A stretch of DNA of 64,000 nt from Klebsiella michiganensis (GTDB lineage Bacteria > Pseudomonadota > Gammaproteobacteria > Enterobacterales > Enterobacteriaceae). A model generated the notes under the pieces. It made no database searches. It had not been told where the DNA came from and saw only the letters and a program-made list of their open reading frames with translations. Where the stretch lies: assembly GCF_002925905.1 (NCBI RefSeq), contig NZ_PRDB01000032.1, positions 1-64,000 of the forward strand, written 5' to 3'. Of the stretch, positions 30,776-39,680 are shown one piece after another. Both the position numbers and the translations under genes were made by a program. The first letter of the stretch is position 1. Every line of letters starts with the position of its first letter.

Positions 30776-31135
30776 ATGTCTATTGCAGCAAGAATATTTG
30801 CGATTTCGGAGTTTGCCCGCCCATCTGATGGCGAGCCTATTCGATCGGTGGTGCTTGAAACTGAAGAGTCCACAATCGTTGTTTGGCATGTTCGTCCAGG
30901 GCAAGAAATTGCCGCTCACGTTCATCCCCACGGTCAAGACACTTGGACTGTTCTTTCTGGTTCTGCCGGTTACTACCAAGGAAGCGGTGTGGTTACCAAG
31001 CTCCAGGCCGGAGAAATTGCCGTAGCGAAACCTGGGCAGGTTCACGGAGCCATGAACACCGACTCGAAGGAATCCTTCATTTTCGTTTCCGTCGTGGCTC
31101 CAGGCAATGCTGGCTTTGCCTTGGCTGAAAAATGA
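30776..31135 (+). CDS. Cupin-domain protein
   Basis: A 119-residue single cupin. GGAGG lies eight to nine bases before ATG 30776. The cupin motif 1 histidines are in GQEIAAHVHPHGQDTWTVLSG (~43-63) and motif 2 in AKPGQVHGAMN (~90-100). The enzymatic role is unknown. It sits between the toxin-antitoxin pair and the resolvase; a 27-codon frame at 30633-30716 between them is too short and poorly supported to call. Confidence 0.85.
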   Translation: MSIAARIFAISEFARPSDGEPIRSVVLETEESTIVVWHVRPGQEIAAHVHPHGQDTWTVLSGSAGYYQGSGVVTKLQAGEIAVAKPGQVHGAMNTDSKESFIFVSVVAPGNAGFALAEK

Positions 31136-31157
31136 TTGACCGGGCGCGAGACAAGCC

Positions 31158-31715
31158 ATGTTGATCGGCTATGCGCGCGTCTCGACGCAGGATCAGAATC
31201 TTGAACTGCAACGCGAAGCCTTGACCAAGGCTGGATGCCAGAAGGTCTTTGAGGACAAGGTGAGCGGCACGCGGGCCGACCGTCCAGGCTTGGCCAAGAC
31301 GCTCGAAATGCTGCGCGAGGGTGACACCCTGGTGGTTTGGAAGCTGGATCGCCTGGGGCGCAGCGTCAAACAATTGGTCGATCTGGTCGGCGAACTGCAC
31401 AAGCAGGGCGCCCAGTTCAAGAGCCTGACTGACGCCATCGACACCGGAACGCCCTCTGGCCGGTTCTTCTTCCACGTCATGGCCAGCCTCGCCGAAATGG
31501 AACGAGAGCTGATCGTCGAGCGTACCCGCGCCGGATTGGATGTCGCTCGTCAGCTTGGCCGCAAGGGCGGTCGCAAGCCCAAGATGACCGGGAGCAAGAT
31601 CGAGTCAGCCAAGAAGCTGCTGGCCAGCGGTGTGCCACCCAAGGACGTTGCCAAGAACCTCGGCGTGTCCGTTCCTACGCTGTATCGCTGGGTTCCAGCA
31701 TCGACGCACGCTTAG
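31158..31715 (+). CDS. tnpR: Serine resolvase TnpR
   Basis: A 185-residue small serine recombinase: catalytic Ser in IGYARVSTQDQNL, DKVSGTRADRPGL, VWKLDRLGRS, and a C-terminal helix-turn-helix (SGVPPKDVAKNLGVSVPTLYRW). It resolves transposition cointegrates at a res site that should lie nearby but which I could not delimit. The gene ends in the inner segment of the right terminal repeat. Confidence 0.95.
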   Translation: MLIGYARVSTQDQNLELQREALTKAGCQKVFEDKVSGTRADRPGLAKTLEMLREGDTLVVWKLDRLGRSVKQLVDLVGELHKQGAQFKSLTDAIDTGTPSGRFFFHVMASLAEMERELIVERTRAGLDVARQLGRKGGRKPKMTGSKIESAKKLLASGVPPKDVAKNLGVSVPTLYRWVPASTHA

Positions 31716-31727
31716 CGTGCTTTATTT

Positions 31728-33053
31728 AATGAGATGGTCACTCCCTCCTTCCCGGTACTATGCTGAGGACAGGCTTTCATTCGGAGAACTATCATGGAAA
31801 ACATTGCGCTCATTGGTATCGATCTGGGTAAAAACTCTTTCCATATTCATTGCCAGGATCGTCGCGGGAAGGCTGTTTACCGTAAAAAATTTACCCGGCC
31901 AAAGTTGATCGAATTTTTGGCGACATGCCCCGCTACAACCATCGCAATGGAAGCCTGTGGCGGTTCTCACTTTATGGCACGCAAGTTGGAAGAGTTGGGG
32001 CATTCCCCAAAGCTGATATCACCACAATTTGTCCGCCCGTTCGTTAAAAGCAATAAAAACGACTTTGTCGACGCCGAAGCTATTTGTGAAGCTGCATCGC
32101 GTCCGTCTATGCGTTTTGTGCAGCCCAGAACGGAATCTCAGCAGGCAATGCGGGCTCTGCATCGTGTCCGTGAATCCCTGGTTCAGGATAAGGTAAAAAC
32201 AACCAATCAAATGCATGCTTTTCTGCTGGAATTTGGCATTAGCGTTCCCCGAGGAGCTGCCGTTATTAGCCGACTGAGTACCATTCTTGAGGATAATAGT
32301 TTGCCTCTTTACCTCAGCCAGTTATTGCTGAAATTACAACAGCATTATCACTATCTTGTTGAGCAGATTAAAGATTTGGAATCCCAGTTGAAACGAAAGT
32401 TGGACGAAGATGAGGTTGGACAGCGCTTGCTGAGCATTCCCTGCGTCGGAACACTGACAGCGAGTACTATTTCAACTGAGATTGGCGACGGGAAGCAGTA
32501 CGCCAGCAGCCGTGACTTTGCGGCGGCAACAGGGCTTGTACCTCGGCAGTACAGCACGGGAGGTAGGACGACATTGCTGGGAATTAGTAAGCGAGGTAAT
32601 AAAAAGATCCGAACTTTGTTGGTTCAATGTGCCAGGGTATTCATACAAAAACTGGAACACCAGTCTGGCAAATTGGCCGATTGGGTCAGGGATTTACTGT
32701 GCCGGAAAAGCAACTTTGTCGTCACTTGTGCTCTGGCAAACAAGCTGGCCAGAATAGCCTGGGCCCTAACGGCACGACAGCAAACTTATGTAGCATAACG
32801 GCAGAAATACACCGGTTTAAAGAATTACTGATCTGGTTTTGCGAATACTGATATTGATGATACTAACGGCCCACCGGCCTGTTGAGGAACCTGTAAAACG
32901 GAAAGGCTCATTGAAGCCGTATATTTTCTGGAGGTTCATCAGGCGCGGAACTCATCAAGGCGCGGGAATAAAATCCCATTCAGACGCCGGATAGATTCAA
33001 GCAAGCCAACTTGTCGTCAAAATCGGTGTTGCAAAAACGGGAGTGACCATAGA
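31728..33053 (+). mobile_element. IS5075/IS4321-like element in the right terminal repeat
   Basis: The second copy, about 1326 bp, mirror-oriented relative to the left copy, with ATGGTCACTCCC at 31734-31745 and GGGAGTGACCAT near 33039-33050. It splits the right 38-bp repeat after the same segment. Confidence 0.9.
31794..32798 (+). CDS. IS5075-like transposase (IS110 family)
   Basis: Identical 334-residue DEDD transposase to that at 25743-26747, on the plus strand and again pointing outward from the transposon. Confidence 0.95.
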   Translation: MENIALIGIDLGKNSFHIHCQDRRGKAVYRKKFTRPKLIEFLATCPATTIAMEACGGSHFMARKLEELGHSPKLISPQFVRPFVKSNKNDFVDAEAICEAASRPSMRFVQPRTESQQAMRALHRVRESLVQDKVKTTNQMHAFLLEFGISVPRGAAVISRLSTILEDNSLPLYLSQLLLKLQQHYHYLVEQIKDLESQLKRKLDEDEVGQRLLSIPCVGTLTASTISTEIGDGKQYASSRDFAAATGLVPRQYSTGGRTTLLGISKRGNKKIRTLLVQCARVFIQKLEHQSGKLADWVRDLLCRKSNFVVTCALANKLARIAWALTARQQTYVA

Positions 33054-33075
33054 TTCCGTTTTCTGAGGCGACCCC

Positions 33076-33183
33076 TATCTGGATAGCAACCTGTTTTAGC
33101 TCAGGAGGGAGGTGTTCCAGATTGATATGATTATCACCCGAAATGTCATCATCCGGACTTTCGAAGAGCCAGCCGTAACTCAT
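33076..33183 (-). pseudogene. Gene downstream of hha, truncated by the transposon
   Basis: Starts at ATG 33183 with an excellent AGGAGA site 13 bases after the hha stop and reads MSYGWLFESPDDDISGDNHI onward for 36 codons before running into the transposon terminal repeat. An artefactual fused frame continues inside the IS to 32980. The family is not recognised; the coupling with hha suggests a related regulatory role. Confidence 0.65.
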
Positions 33184-33196
33184 AAGGTCTCCTGTT

Positions 33197-33400
33197 CTAT
33201 TTCACAAATTTCCAGACACCTGACGGTACCCGGTCATACAACTTTCCCATCGTCATCTCCGCCAGCCGGTGATCAACCGCGGCATTGAAATGCTCAAGCT
33301 CATCATCTGACAGAGAATATTTATTTTTTTCTATAATCCTTTCCAGGGTTTCCTTCGATGTACAGCGCCGTAGTCGTAAAATCCATTCCTGTTTCGTCAT
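33197..33400 (-). CDS. hha: Hha/YmoA-family nucleoid-associated modulator
   Basis: A 67-residue protein matching YmoA/Hha throughout ([51 protein letters not shown]). These proteins bind H-NS and help silence horizontally acquired DNA. Plasmid copies are thought to limit the fitness cost of AT-rich plasmid DNA and to modulate conjugation. Confidence 0.95.
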   Translation of the reverse strand: MTKQEWILRLRRCTSKETLERIIEKNKYSLSDDELEHFNAAVDHRLAEMTMGKLYDRVPSGVWKFVK

Positions 33401-33433
33401 TGGTTTTTTATATCCTTAGGTGTCCCGGTAGTT

Positions 33434-33805
33434 TCATTTTGGAAGAAGCTTTCCTTTCAGCCAGTTATGAGTGAACCATTTTGCATATATGATGTAACCC
33501 ACAAAAGTTAAGAGTGCGGACAGACTATATATCCGGAGAACAGGTACCACGTGATGAAAACGTATCATCTGACCGGATTCATCTGCCAGACTCATTAATA
33601 CATTGCTGTATGTTTCAGTCTGAAAAAACTCGTAGTAAGGTACCATCACAACATGAAGAAAAAATAAATTAAGCAGATACGTCAGAGAAAACGCGTGTTC
33701 CTGCCCGTTATAGGGCGCATACTGCGCAAAGGCGAACATCCATCCGGTGAAAAGCAGAAAACACATCGTTAAATACACCACCACCCATATCGCTGTTTTC
33801 ATCAC
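33434..33805 (-). CDS. Small inner-membrane protein, unknown
   Basis: A 123-residue protein with about three membrane segments (residues ~5-27, ~42-60, ~92-110). No family recognised. It is a member of the minus-strand series 35197 to 33076 that ends with hha. Confidence 0.7.
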   Translation of the reverse strand: MMKTAIWVVVYLTMCFLLFTGWMFAFAQYAPYNGQEHAFSLTYLLNLFFLHVVMVPYYEFFQTETYSNVLMSLADESGQMIRFHHVVPVLRIYSLSALLTFVGYIIYAKWFTHNWLKGKLLPK

Positions 33806-33845
33806 TGCCCCTCAGTTATATAATTTTTCTGTAACGCAAATTTCT

Positions 33846-34340
33846 TCAGGCGTTATGGCCCGTGCCGTTCTGCTTCAGATAATCACTGATGCTCAGGCCG
33901 GACAAGCGAATTTTATCAGAAATCTCCCTGAACTGCTCCTCCCAGCCGTCCTGCAGCTCCCTGATTGCCGCGATCTGGAAAGCAACACTGAAAGGCGTTC
34001 TGCCCAGTTTCTCGGAAAGCCAGAACAGATGCCTGCCAATCTCTTCGTCCGGTACCGAATCGAGCGCATCACTCAGTAAGGTTTTTTCGTCTTCCTGCCA
34101 GGGATGACCGGCTCGCGGAAAACGCGGATCAGGCTGGCGGTCTTTTTTCTCCCTTTTTTCCCGTCTGGCAACGGTCGGCGCATCGCCTTTTTTCAAGCCG
34201 ACGCGCGCTTTCATGGCGCCGATAGCGGCGACGGCCAGTACCAGCGTTTCACGCTCCTGGCGCGTGAGCAGGCTGTCCTCGCAAATCAGGGTGTTCAGGT
34301 TATCGATCAGCTTATTCAGCCCGGGTTCAGTGACTTTCAT
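33846..34340 (-). CDS. Protein with Myb/SANT-like helix-turn-helix, unknown
   Basis: A 164-residue protein. The middle reads PWQEDEKTLLSDALDSVPDE and then EIGRHLFWLSEKLGRTPFSVAFQI, a pattern of bacterial Myb/SANT-like DNA-binding helices. A basic linker (ARREKREKKDRQ) precedes it. An AAGGA site lies upstream of ATG 34340. It may be a plasmid regulator. Confidence 0.7.
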   Translation of the reverse strand: MKVTEPGLNKLIDNLNTLICEDSLLTRQERETLVLAVAAIGAMKARVGLKKGDAPTVARREKREKKDRQPDPRFPRAGHPWQEDEKTLLSDALDSVPDEEIGRHLFWLSEKLGRTPFSVAFQIAAIRELQDGWEEQFREISDKIRLSGLSISDYLKQNGTGHNA

Positions 34341-34370
34341 TTTATGCTCATATTCCTTGTGTGGTGGCGA

Positions 34371-34943
34371 TCAGTCCCGGCTCTCATTCACCTGGACGGT
34401 GACCGGCAGGCCTGCATCAAAACAGGCCTGATACCAGCTGGCCACCTGCAGGGGATCGCCCTCTTTTATCCGGCGTATGCCGCCGGCATCCGTCAGCTGC
34501 AGGCAGGTGGTACCGTCCAGACGGATCACGTAGGCCGCTTCCCTGATCGTGTAATGGCCGTCATCCAGCTGCAGCTCCACCGCGTCACCGGCAGCCGTCT
34601 GGCGTAACGGCAGACGCCGGACGTCTGTCAGTCGTTTTCGTGCCGTTTCAGCCTCGCGTGCTTCCTGGAAGAGCGGTTCTGCAGTGCAGCGACCGGCCTC
34701 CGTCAGCTCGACGGCCAGCTGCAGGTTCGGGGCGCGCAGGGTGCGCAGCCAGCCCGCGGCTTCCATGCGCCGGCAGGAGGCGCGCAGGTTCGGCCCGTAC
34801 ACCGGGGCGTCCCCGCCCTGCTCCAGCACCCGCTCAATATCCCGCGTCGCCACCGGGCCCGGCCGTTTCGCATCAAGGGCGGCCAGCACAATCAGCACCC
34901 GGCGCTGCAGCGGCGACGGACGTCGGGATTTTTCCCGCATCAT
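34371..34943 (-). CDS. Winged-helix-like protein, unknown
   Basis: A 190-residue protein. The N-terminal 80 residues (LQRRVLIVLAALDAKRPGPVATRDIERVLEQ, RASCRRMEAAGWLRTLRAPNLQLAVELTEAG) look like a winged helix. The first ATG overlaps the stop of the upstream gene (34940). Function not known; possibly an autoregulator of the operon. Confidence 0.7.
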   Translation of the reverse strand: MMREKSRRPSPLQRRVLIVLAALDAKRPGPVATRDIERVLEQGGDAPVYGPNLRASCRRMEAAGWLRTLRAPNLQLAVELTEAGRCTAEPLFQEAREAETARKRLTDVRRLPLRQTAAGDAVELQLDDGHYTIREAAYVIRLDGTTCLQLTDAGGIRRIKEGDPLQVASWYQACFDAGLPVTVQVNESRD

Positions 34944-35197
34944 TGTCCCTCATTCCTCTGGGAAATGAGCGTTTTAAGCCGTTTATAGTCTGCTTCGACC
35001 CGTGTTGTGGCCAGGCCAGTGTGTCCACGCAGCGCCAGGAGATACCAGAAGCGGAGGATGTCATGAGCCTTGTTCACTTCCCAGACATAATGGGTGCCAT
35101 CCCTGCGAAAATCGCATTGCTTTATTTCCTCTTCTGCCATCTGCGTCATCTGCTCATAGCTGAGCGAAAACAACATATCTTCATACATCCTGCACAC
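34940..35197 (-). CDS. Small hypothetical protein, first in the minus-strand backbone operon
   Basis: An 85-residue helical protein starting MCRMYEDMLFSLSYEQMTQM; the alternative start MYEDMLF is three codons in. No family recognised. It overlaps the next gene by four bases (ATGA), supporting an operon. Confidence 0.65.
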   Translation of the reverse strand: MCRMYEDMLFSLSYEQMTQMAEEEIKQCDFRRDGTHYVWEVNKAHDILRFWYLLALRGHTGLATTRVEADYKRLKTLISQRNEGQ

Positions 35198-35783
35198 TCC
35201 GTCTGAACATGTCCGGTTTAATCAAAAATCATACTTCGTATAATTTACATCACATTTAGAAAACATCATATCAGATATGATTTTATAATTAATGAAAAAT
35301 ATCACATTCAGTATGATTTTATGTACTTGGCTTGATTATCATATCCTTTGCGCGTTTCCCGCCGTGCAGATCCGAAAATTGTCTGTTCCGGATCTGCCGG
35401 AACGGCTCCGGCGCGCAGCGGCCAGGCAACACAAGATGTAGCGGTGTTCCCAGCTGACGATGACGCTATATGTTGTGTCCCTCCCCTGCCCCGTGACCGG
35501 CCGCTCACCACCGGAAAACGCCGCTTTGCTTATTCCCTGACCGTGGTACACTTCCGGAAACTTCGTTATACGTGAAAAGTCGGATCCGGGCGGAACAGCC
35601 GTCAGGTAATTTAACGGCGTGGCTGTATGGCTGCTTGTTATCTCTAAGGTGATTATTTTGTATGTGAATTTCACGAAATGAAATTAATGGCGACATAACA
35701 GTATGTTTCAGGCGGGCGTGAGTCAGCTGCATCCTTACGCTATACTGATATGCATATCATCAGTATGTATTCCGGAGTGCATT
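35198..35783. promoter_or_regulatory. Divergent control region between the backbone operon and ccdAB
   Basis: About 590 gene-free bases. The left part is AT-rich and repeats a motif: AAAATCATACT (35225-35235), AGATATGATTTT (35273-35284) and AGTATGATTTT (35310-35320), the first inverted relative to the others; these could be operators for the minus-strand operon. The right part has TATACT (35741-35746), a good -10 for ccdAB, merging into an interrupted palindrome ATACTGATATG/CATATCATCAGTAT (35742-35766) where the CcdA-CcdB complex probably binds. Confidence 0.5.
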
Positions 35784-36309
<526 letters not shown>

Positions 36310-36477
36310 CAGCCTCCCCGCCCTGAAAGACATCGAGGATGTCAAAACGAAGCATTGCCGCAGAGCTTAACCCTCAGCATGAACTGCCCACCGGAGCGGA
36401 TGCCCTGCAGGCTTTCGCAGGGGCAGCTTAAACGAACGGTTCACACAAAAAACCTTAAGTCAGTTAAAGGAAACCAG

Positions 36478-36879
36478 ATGAACAGAACTAATGGCGAACC
36501 AGAGACAGAAACAGACGTGATGGCCACCGCTTTCAGCACCATGCGCAAGTACGGCATGAATATCATCACCGCCACGCAGCATATGGATATTAATGCTTAC
36601 GTGAAATCCGATCCGCGGATGCCGAGAACGCGGCTGCGTCGTTACCTGGGACAGTACGGCCTGCGCGGTGAGGCCCTGAGCGCGGAGGTAAGACGTATCG
36701 TCGCTGGCCCTGAACGACCAGATAACACGCTGAAAGCCGGAATCTTCTATACGTGGCCCTATGGCTGGGAGCCTGCGGATTTCACGCCAGTGATGAGGCG
36801 CATTTTCAAGGGAAAGCGCACCCGCCATGTGATGTTGTTTGATGAACTGCCTCAGCTGTTTGGCAAGAATGACTATTGA
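36478..36879 (+). CDS. Hypothetical protein
   Basis: 133 residues from ATG 36478, which has AAAGGA at a good distance; a longer frame from 36355 lacks a site. It has TAFSTMRKYGMNIITATQHM early and MRRIFKGKRTRHVMLFDELPQLF near the end. The hydrophobic-DE and TQ motifs recall P-loop ATPases, but there is no Walker A and the order is wrong. Not recognised. Confidence 0.65.
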   Translation: MNRTNGEPETETDVMATAFSTMRKYGMNIITATQHMDINAYVKSDPRMPRTRLRRYLGQYGLRGEALSAEVRRIVAGPERPDNTLKAGIFYTWPYGWEPADFTPVMRRIFKGKRTRHVMLFDELPQLFGKNDY

Positions 36880-36905
36880 ACCGGATACTATTTTTGAGGC
36901 GAGGT

Positions 36906-37229
36906 ATGGGTACACCAACATTTAGCTCATTTAACGATGTGGTCCGGGAGCTTGAGGATGTATATGGCCACCAGGAGCTGTGGCTTTATTCTGGCCTTAA
37001 TGAGGACAGCCCCATCGAGACAGCCCGCCGGCGTCAGAAATGGCGATCTCCAAAAATTCTCAAACGAAACGGCAGAATGGTGGCAGAACAATCAGGCCAG
37101 CCTGATTTCTGGGTGCTCACGGGTGACTACCATCTGCCGCAGTCTGAACACAGCGCTCCGCCGTGGAAAGCCTGCCTCATCAATAAGGTCTTTAAAGTGT
37201 ATTGTTCACTGTTAGGGAAAAAAACATGA
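36906..37229 (+). CDS. Hypothetical protein
   Basis: 107 residues from ATG 36906 after GAGGCGAGGT. Overlaps the next gene by four bases (ATGA at 37226). It starts MGTPTFSSFNDVVRELEDVY; the middle is basic (RRRQKWRSPKILKRNGR). No family recognised. Confidence 0.65.
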   Translation: MGTPTFSSFNDVVRELEDVYGHQELWLYSGLNEDSPIETARRRQKWRSPKILKRNGRMVAEQSGQPDFWVLTGDYHLPQSEHSAPPWKACLINKVFKVYCSLLGKKT

Positions 37230-38203
37230 CCGACTGTGTTACCCGGACTGGTGACGACAAAACAATGTGGCTCGTGACATTGCCGGAGATCATTACAAAT
37301 AACAGTACCCGCCAGGAGGAAAATCTGGTCGTTATTCTGAGCAGGGAGGAATCGTGGGGGCCAACTTCTGACCATTTTCCCGACGGATTGTACCGGGTCT
37401 CCTGCATAATGACACTGTACCTGGCCGATACCGAACAGACGAAGACTCAGACTTTCACTGCAATCTACTGGCCTCAACAGAAGGCCCTGCATCTGTTTAC
37501 AGATGAGTTCAGACTGGAACGCCGCCTGCAGGGACTCGGCCTGGGTAGCTGGATCACGCAGCAGTTTGTTCTCTGGGCCAGAGGCCTTCCGCCAGCAACC
37601 CTGGTTTTGCCGATTGAAATTTCCCGGGTTGATGAAGAAAACGAAGAAAACAAGATCCGGAGGGACAGGCTGTGGCACGCAATGGGTTTCCGGTTCCCGC
37701 CGGGGGAAACCAGCTCAATGCCGCTGCGGGCAGACGAACTGCAGTTGCCGCGGGGCAGGTGTTCAACGCTCCGGGTGGAGCCCCTGGTATCCGCGGTACG
37801 CCGGCTGGAAGACAGTTATCGCGCGCTGCAGGAAAAAATCGTGCAGCTCGAAGGCAAAAAACGGTCGCAAAAACAGTTAATTACTTCACTTCAGAATCGT
37901 CCATTTTATCATCTGTTGCACAGGAAAGGGGGCCAGCTCCCGGACGAGAAATATGACGCCCTGCCGCTGCGGGCAGAAAAACTGTCTCTGCCGCAGAGCG
38001 GGGATTCTGACCTGGAGGTGGCGCAACGGGCAACCGGGGTCATCCGGCTGGCTACCCTGTGTGCTCAGTCGCAGAAAAGAATCCTGGAGCTGGAAAGGGA
38101 GCTTGCCTCGCAAAGTGAGGAGCTCGTTGACCTGCAGGCAAATCTCCTTTCTATCCTGCGTGAGAAAGTCGGCAACGAGGCCTTATTCTGGGGGGCGTGG
38201 TGA
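37226..38203 (+). CDS. GNAT-like domain plus coiled-coil protein
   Basis: 325 residues from ATG 37226 (AGGGA upstream). RLERRLQGLGLGSWITQQFVLWA (~95-117) followed by WHAMGFRF resembles acetyltransferase motif A and the end of a GNAT fold. The C-terminal half holds two copies of a unit: MPLRADELQLPRG...RRLEDSYRALQEKIVQLEGK and LPLRAEKLSLPQSG...QSQKRILELERELASQ, each a short LPLRAE box followed by coiled coil. Function unknown; it lies between ccdAB and resD, where F has no such genes. Confidence 0.65.
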   Translation: MTDCVTRTGDDKTMWLVTLPEIITNNSTRQEENLVVILSREESWGPTSDHFPDGLYRVSCIMTLYLADTEQTKTQTFTAIYWPQQKALHLFTDEFRLERRLQGLGLGSWITQQFVLWARGLPPATLVLPIEISRVDEENEENKIRRDRLWHAMGFRFPPGETSSMPLRADELQLPRGRCSTLRVEPLVSAVRRLEDSYRALQEKIVQLEGKKRSQKQLITSLQNRPFYHLLHRKGGQLPDEKYDALPLRAEKLSLPQSGDSDLEVAQRATGVIRLATLCAQSQKRILELERELASQSEELVDLQANLLSILREKVGNEALFWGAW

Positions 38204-38284
38204 GTATTATTGGATTTATCTACTGGATGTTGGGGTCATGAATGTTCCCGTTCCATAGCCACCCACTGAAGAGGAGTGAAACCT

Positions 38285-38446
38285 GTGCCCGAAAATATCG
38301 TGTCTACCGTCATTGACGGGGTAGTTTTGTTTGTGACTTCGTCTGTTTTCTGGCTGGCTGTCGCTGGCTGGTTAGTCATCCTGACTCCGGTAATATTACG
38401 AAGAAAATTCTCGGCAAAGAAAAAAGTTAACAGAAATTATGAATAA
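38285..38446 (+). CDS. Small membrane protein with GTG start, overlapping resD
   Basis: A 53-residue frame from GTG 38285 to TAA 38444-38446. GAGGAG lies about nine bases upstream. One long hydrophobic segment (VVLFVTSSVFWLAVAGWLVILT) is followed by a basic tail (RRKFSAKKKVNRN). It overlaps the first codons of resD (ATG 38439), suggesting translational coupling. Confidence 0.65.
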   Translation: MPENIVSTVIDGVVLFVTSSVFWLAVAGWLVILTPVILRRKFSAKKKVNRNYE

Positions 38447-39233
38447 CCTGGTTCCAGTTGGATCTCCGGCATCTCCCGGAACATTGCTCCCGGTGGCCAT
38501 CGATTACCCTGCCGCCCTCGCCCTGCGCCAGATGGCGCTCGTGCAGGATGAACTGCCGAAATACCTGCTGGCGCCGGAAGTCAGCGCCCTGCTCCATTAC
38601 GTGCCGGATCTTCACCGCAAGATGCTGCTGGCGACGCTGTGGAACACCGGCGCGCGCATTAATGAAGCGCTCGCGCTGACCCGGGGGGATTTTTCGCTGG
38701 TGCCGCCGTATCCGTTCGTGCAGCTGGCCACGCTCAAGCAGCGCACCGAGAAAGCGGCCAGGACGGCAGGTCGTGCCCCCGCAGGCAGTCAGGTCCATCG
38801 TCTGGTTCCCCTTTCCGATCACCACTACGTCAGTCAGCTGCAGATGATGGTGGCCACCCTGAAAATTCCGCTGGAAAGACGAAACAAGCGCACCGGCAGA
38901 ATGGAGAAGGCACGTATCTGGGAGATCACAGACCGTACCGTGCGCACCTGGCTTAGCGAAGCGGTGGAGGCCGCAGCGGCCGACGGGGTGACGTTCTCAG
39001 TACCGGTTACCCCCCATACGTTCCGTCACTCCTACGCGATGCATATGCTGTACGCCGGCATACCTCTGAAGGTTTTGCAGAGCCTGATGGGCCACAAATC
39101 GATCAGTTCCACGGAGGTCTATACGAAGGTGTTTGCGCTCGATGTCGCGGCACGGCACCGGGTGCAGTTTGCTATGCCGGAAGCTGAAGCTGTTGCGTTG
39201 ATAAAAAAGTTAACCCCAAACCAATCTACATAG
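38439..39233 (+). CDS. resD: Site-specific tyrosine recombinase ResD
   Basis: 264 residues, close to the F-plasmid D protein. Catalytic residues: R in NTGARINEALAL (~68-79), H-x-x-R in TPHTFRHSYAMH (~188-199), H in LMGHKSISSTEVYTKV and the nucleophile Y in the same segment. It resolves plasmid dimers at an rfsF-type site so that copies segregate. Its place downstream of ccdAB is conserved with F and IncR plasmids. Confidence 0.95.
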   Translation: MNNLVPVGSPASPGTLLPVAIDYPAALALRQMALVQDELPKYLLAPEVSALLHYVPDLHRKMLLATLWNTGARINEALALTRGDFSLVPPYPFVQLATLKQRTEKAARTAGRAPAGSQVHRLVPLSDHHYVSQLQMMVATLKIPLERRNKRTGRMEKARIWEITDRTVRTWLSEAVEAAAADGVTFSVPVTPHTFRHSYAMHMLYAGIPLKVLQSLMGHKSISSTEVYTKVFALDVAARHRVQFAMPEAEAVALIKKLTPNQST

Positions 39234-39319
39234 GTCAACTATGGGTAATACCCCAGGTTTCGACCAAAAGTAGTTCTTGTGTGGGAAACAGTCCAAGCTT
39301 AATGGGGGCTTATCCAGCC

Positions 39320-39517
39320 TCACTTTTTACAGCTTTCAATCACATTAATTATGTTCAGAAAGGCCCTCATTGCCCTAAAGAAAAAAAATGCAGCCATGAA
39401 AATAAGGAATAATTGAGATACAACTCCTGCTAAATCATGGTTGCTACCAGCCACTGATAGCAACGTAAATAGTAATGCAAGCGAAAAATGTAAGGCGATT
39501 GTAGTATTTGAATTCAT
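39320..39517 (-). CDS. Small membrane protein, unknown
   Basis: 65 residues, with two hydrophobic segments (IALHFSLALLFTLLSVAG and LAGVVSQLFLIFMAAFFFF). The ATG at 39517 follows AAGGGGA on the minus strand. No family recognised. Confidence 0.6.
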   Translation of the reverse strand: MNSNTTIALHFSLALLFTLLSVAGSNHDLAGVVSQLFLIFMAAFFFFRAMRAFLNIINVIESCKK

Positions 39518-39610
39518 GTATATCCCCTTATGTATAGGACTGAGGCCATCCGCAAATTTTCACTATCGCGAAGTTGTTGCCTCGATATAAAAGGTGTTAC
39601 CACCCTGAAC

Positions 39611-39680
39611 AAGATAACAAGATAACAAGATAACAAGATAACAAGATAACAAGATAACAAGATAACAAGATAACAAGATA
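39611..39680. repeat. Centromere-like array 1: 8-bp AAGATAAC repeats
   Basis: Eight perfect tandem AAGATAAC units and a partial, directly beyond the parB stop. A second array of the same unit and orientation lies at 40770-40817, on the other side of parAB. Likely ParB binding sites (parS). Confidence 0.85.

Larger units (their letters stand above)
25466..33075. mobile_element. Tn3-family transposon (Tn21/Tn1721 group) with both ends split by IS5075-like elements
   Basis: Outer end segments GGGGTCGTCTCAGAAAACGG (25466) and, inverted, CCGTTTTCTGAGGCGACCCC (ending 33075) are the first ~22 bases of 38-bp terminal repeats. The remaining inner parts (TCGTACGCTAAG ending near 26831 and CTTAGCGTGCTTTATTT at 31711-31727) lie beyond the inserted IS copies. 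Contents: tnpA, an MNT/HEPN toxin-antitoxin pair, a cupin gene and tnpR. Flanking 5-mers (GTTCA, TATCT) differ, so no target duplication remains. Confidence 0.88.

Noticed and set aside
36478..36879. Fragment of a conjugation ATPase (coupling protein or VirB4)
   Set aside because: The DE and TQ-like motifs are in the wrong order and there is no Walker A.
39338..39540. rfsF-type resolution site near resD
   Set aside because: I could not identify a convincing pair of recombinase arms by eye.
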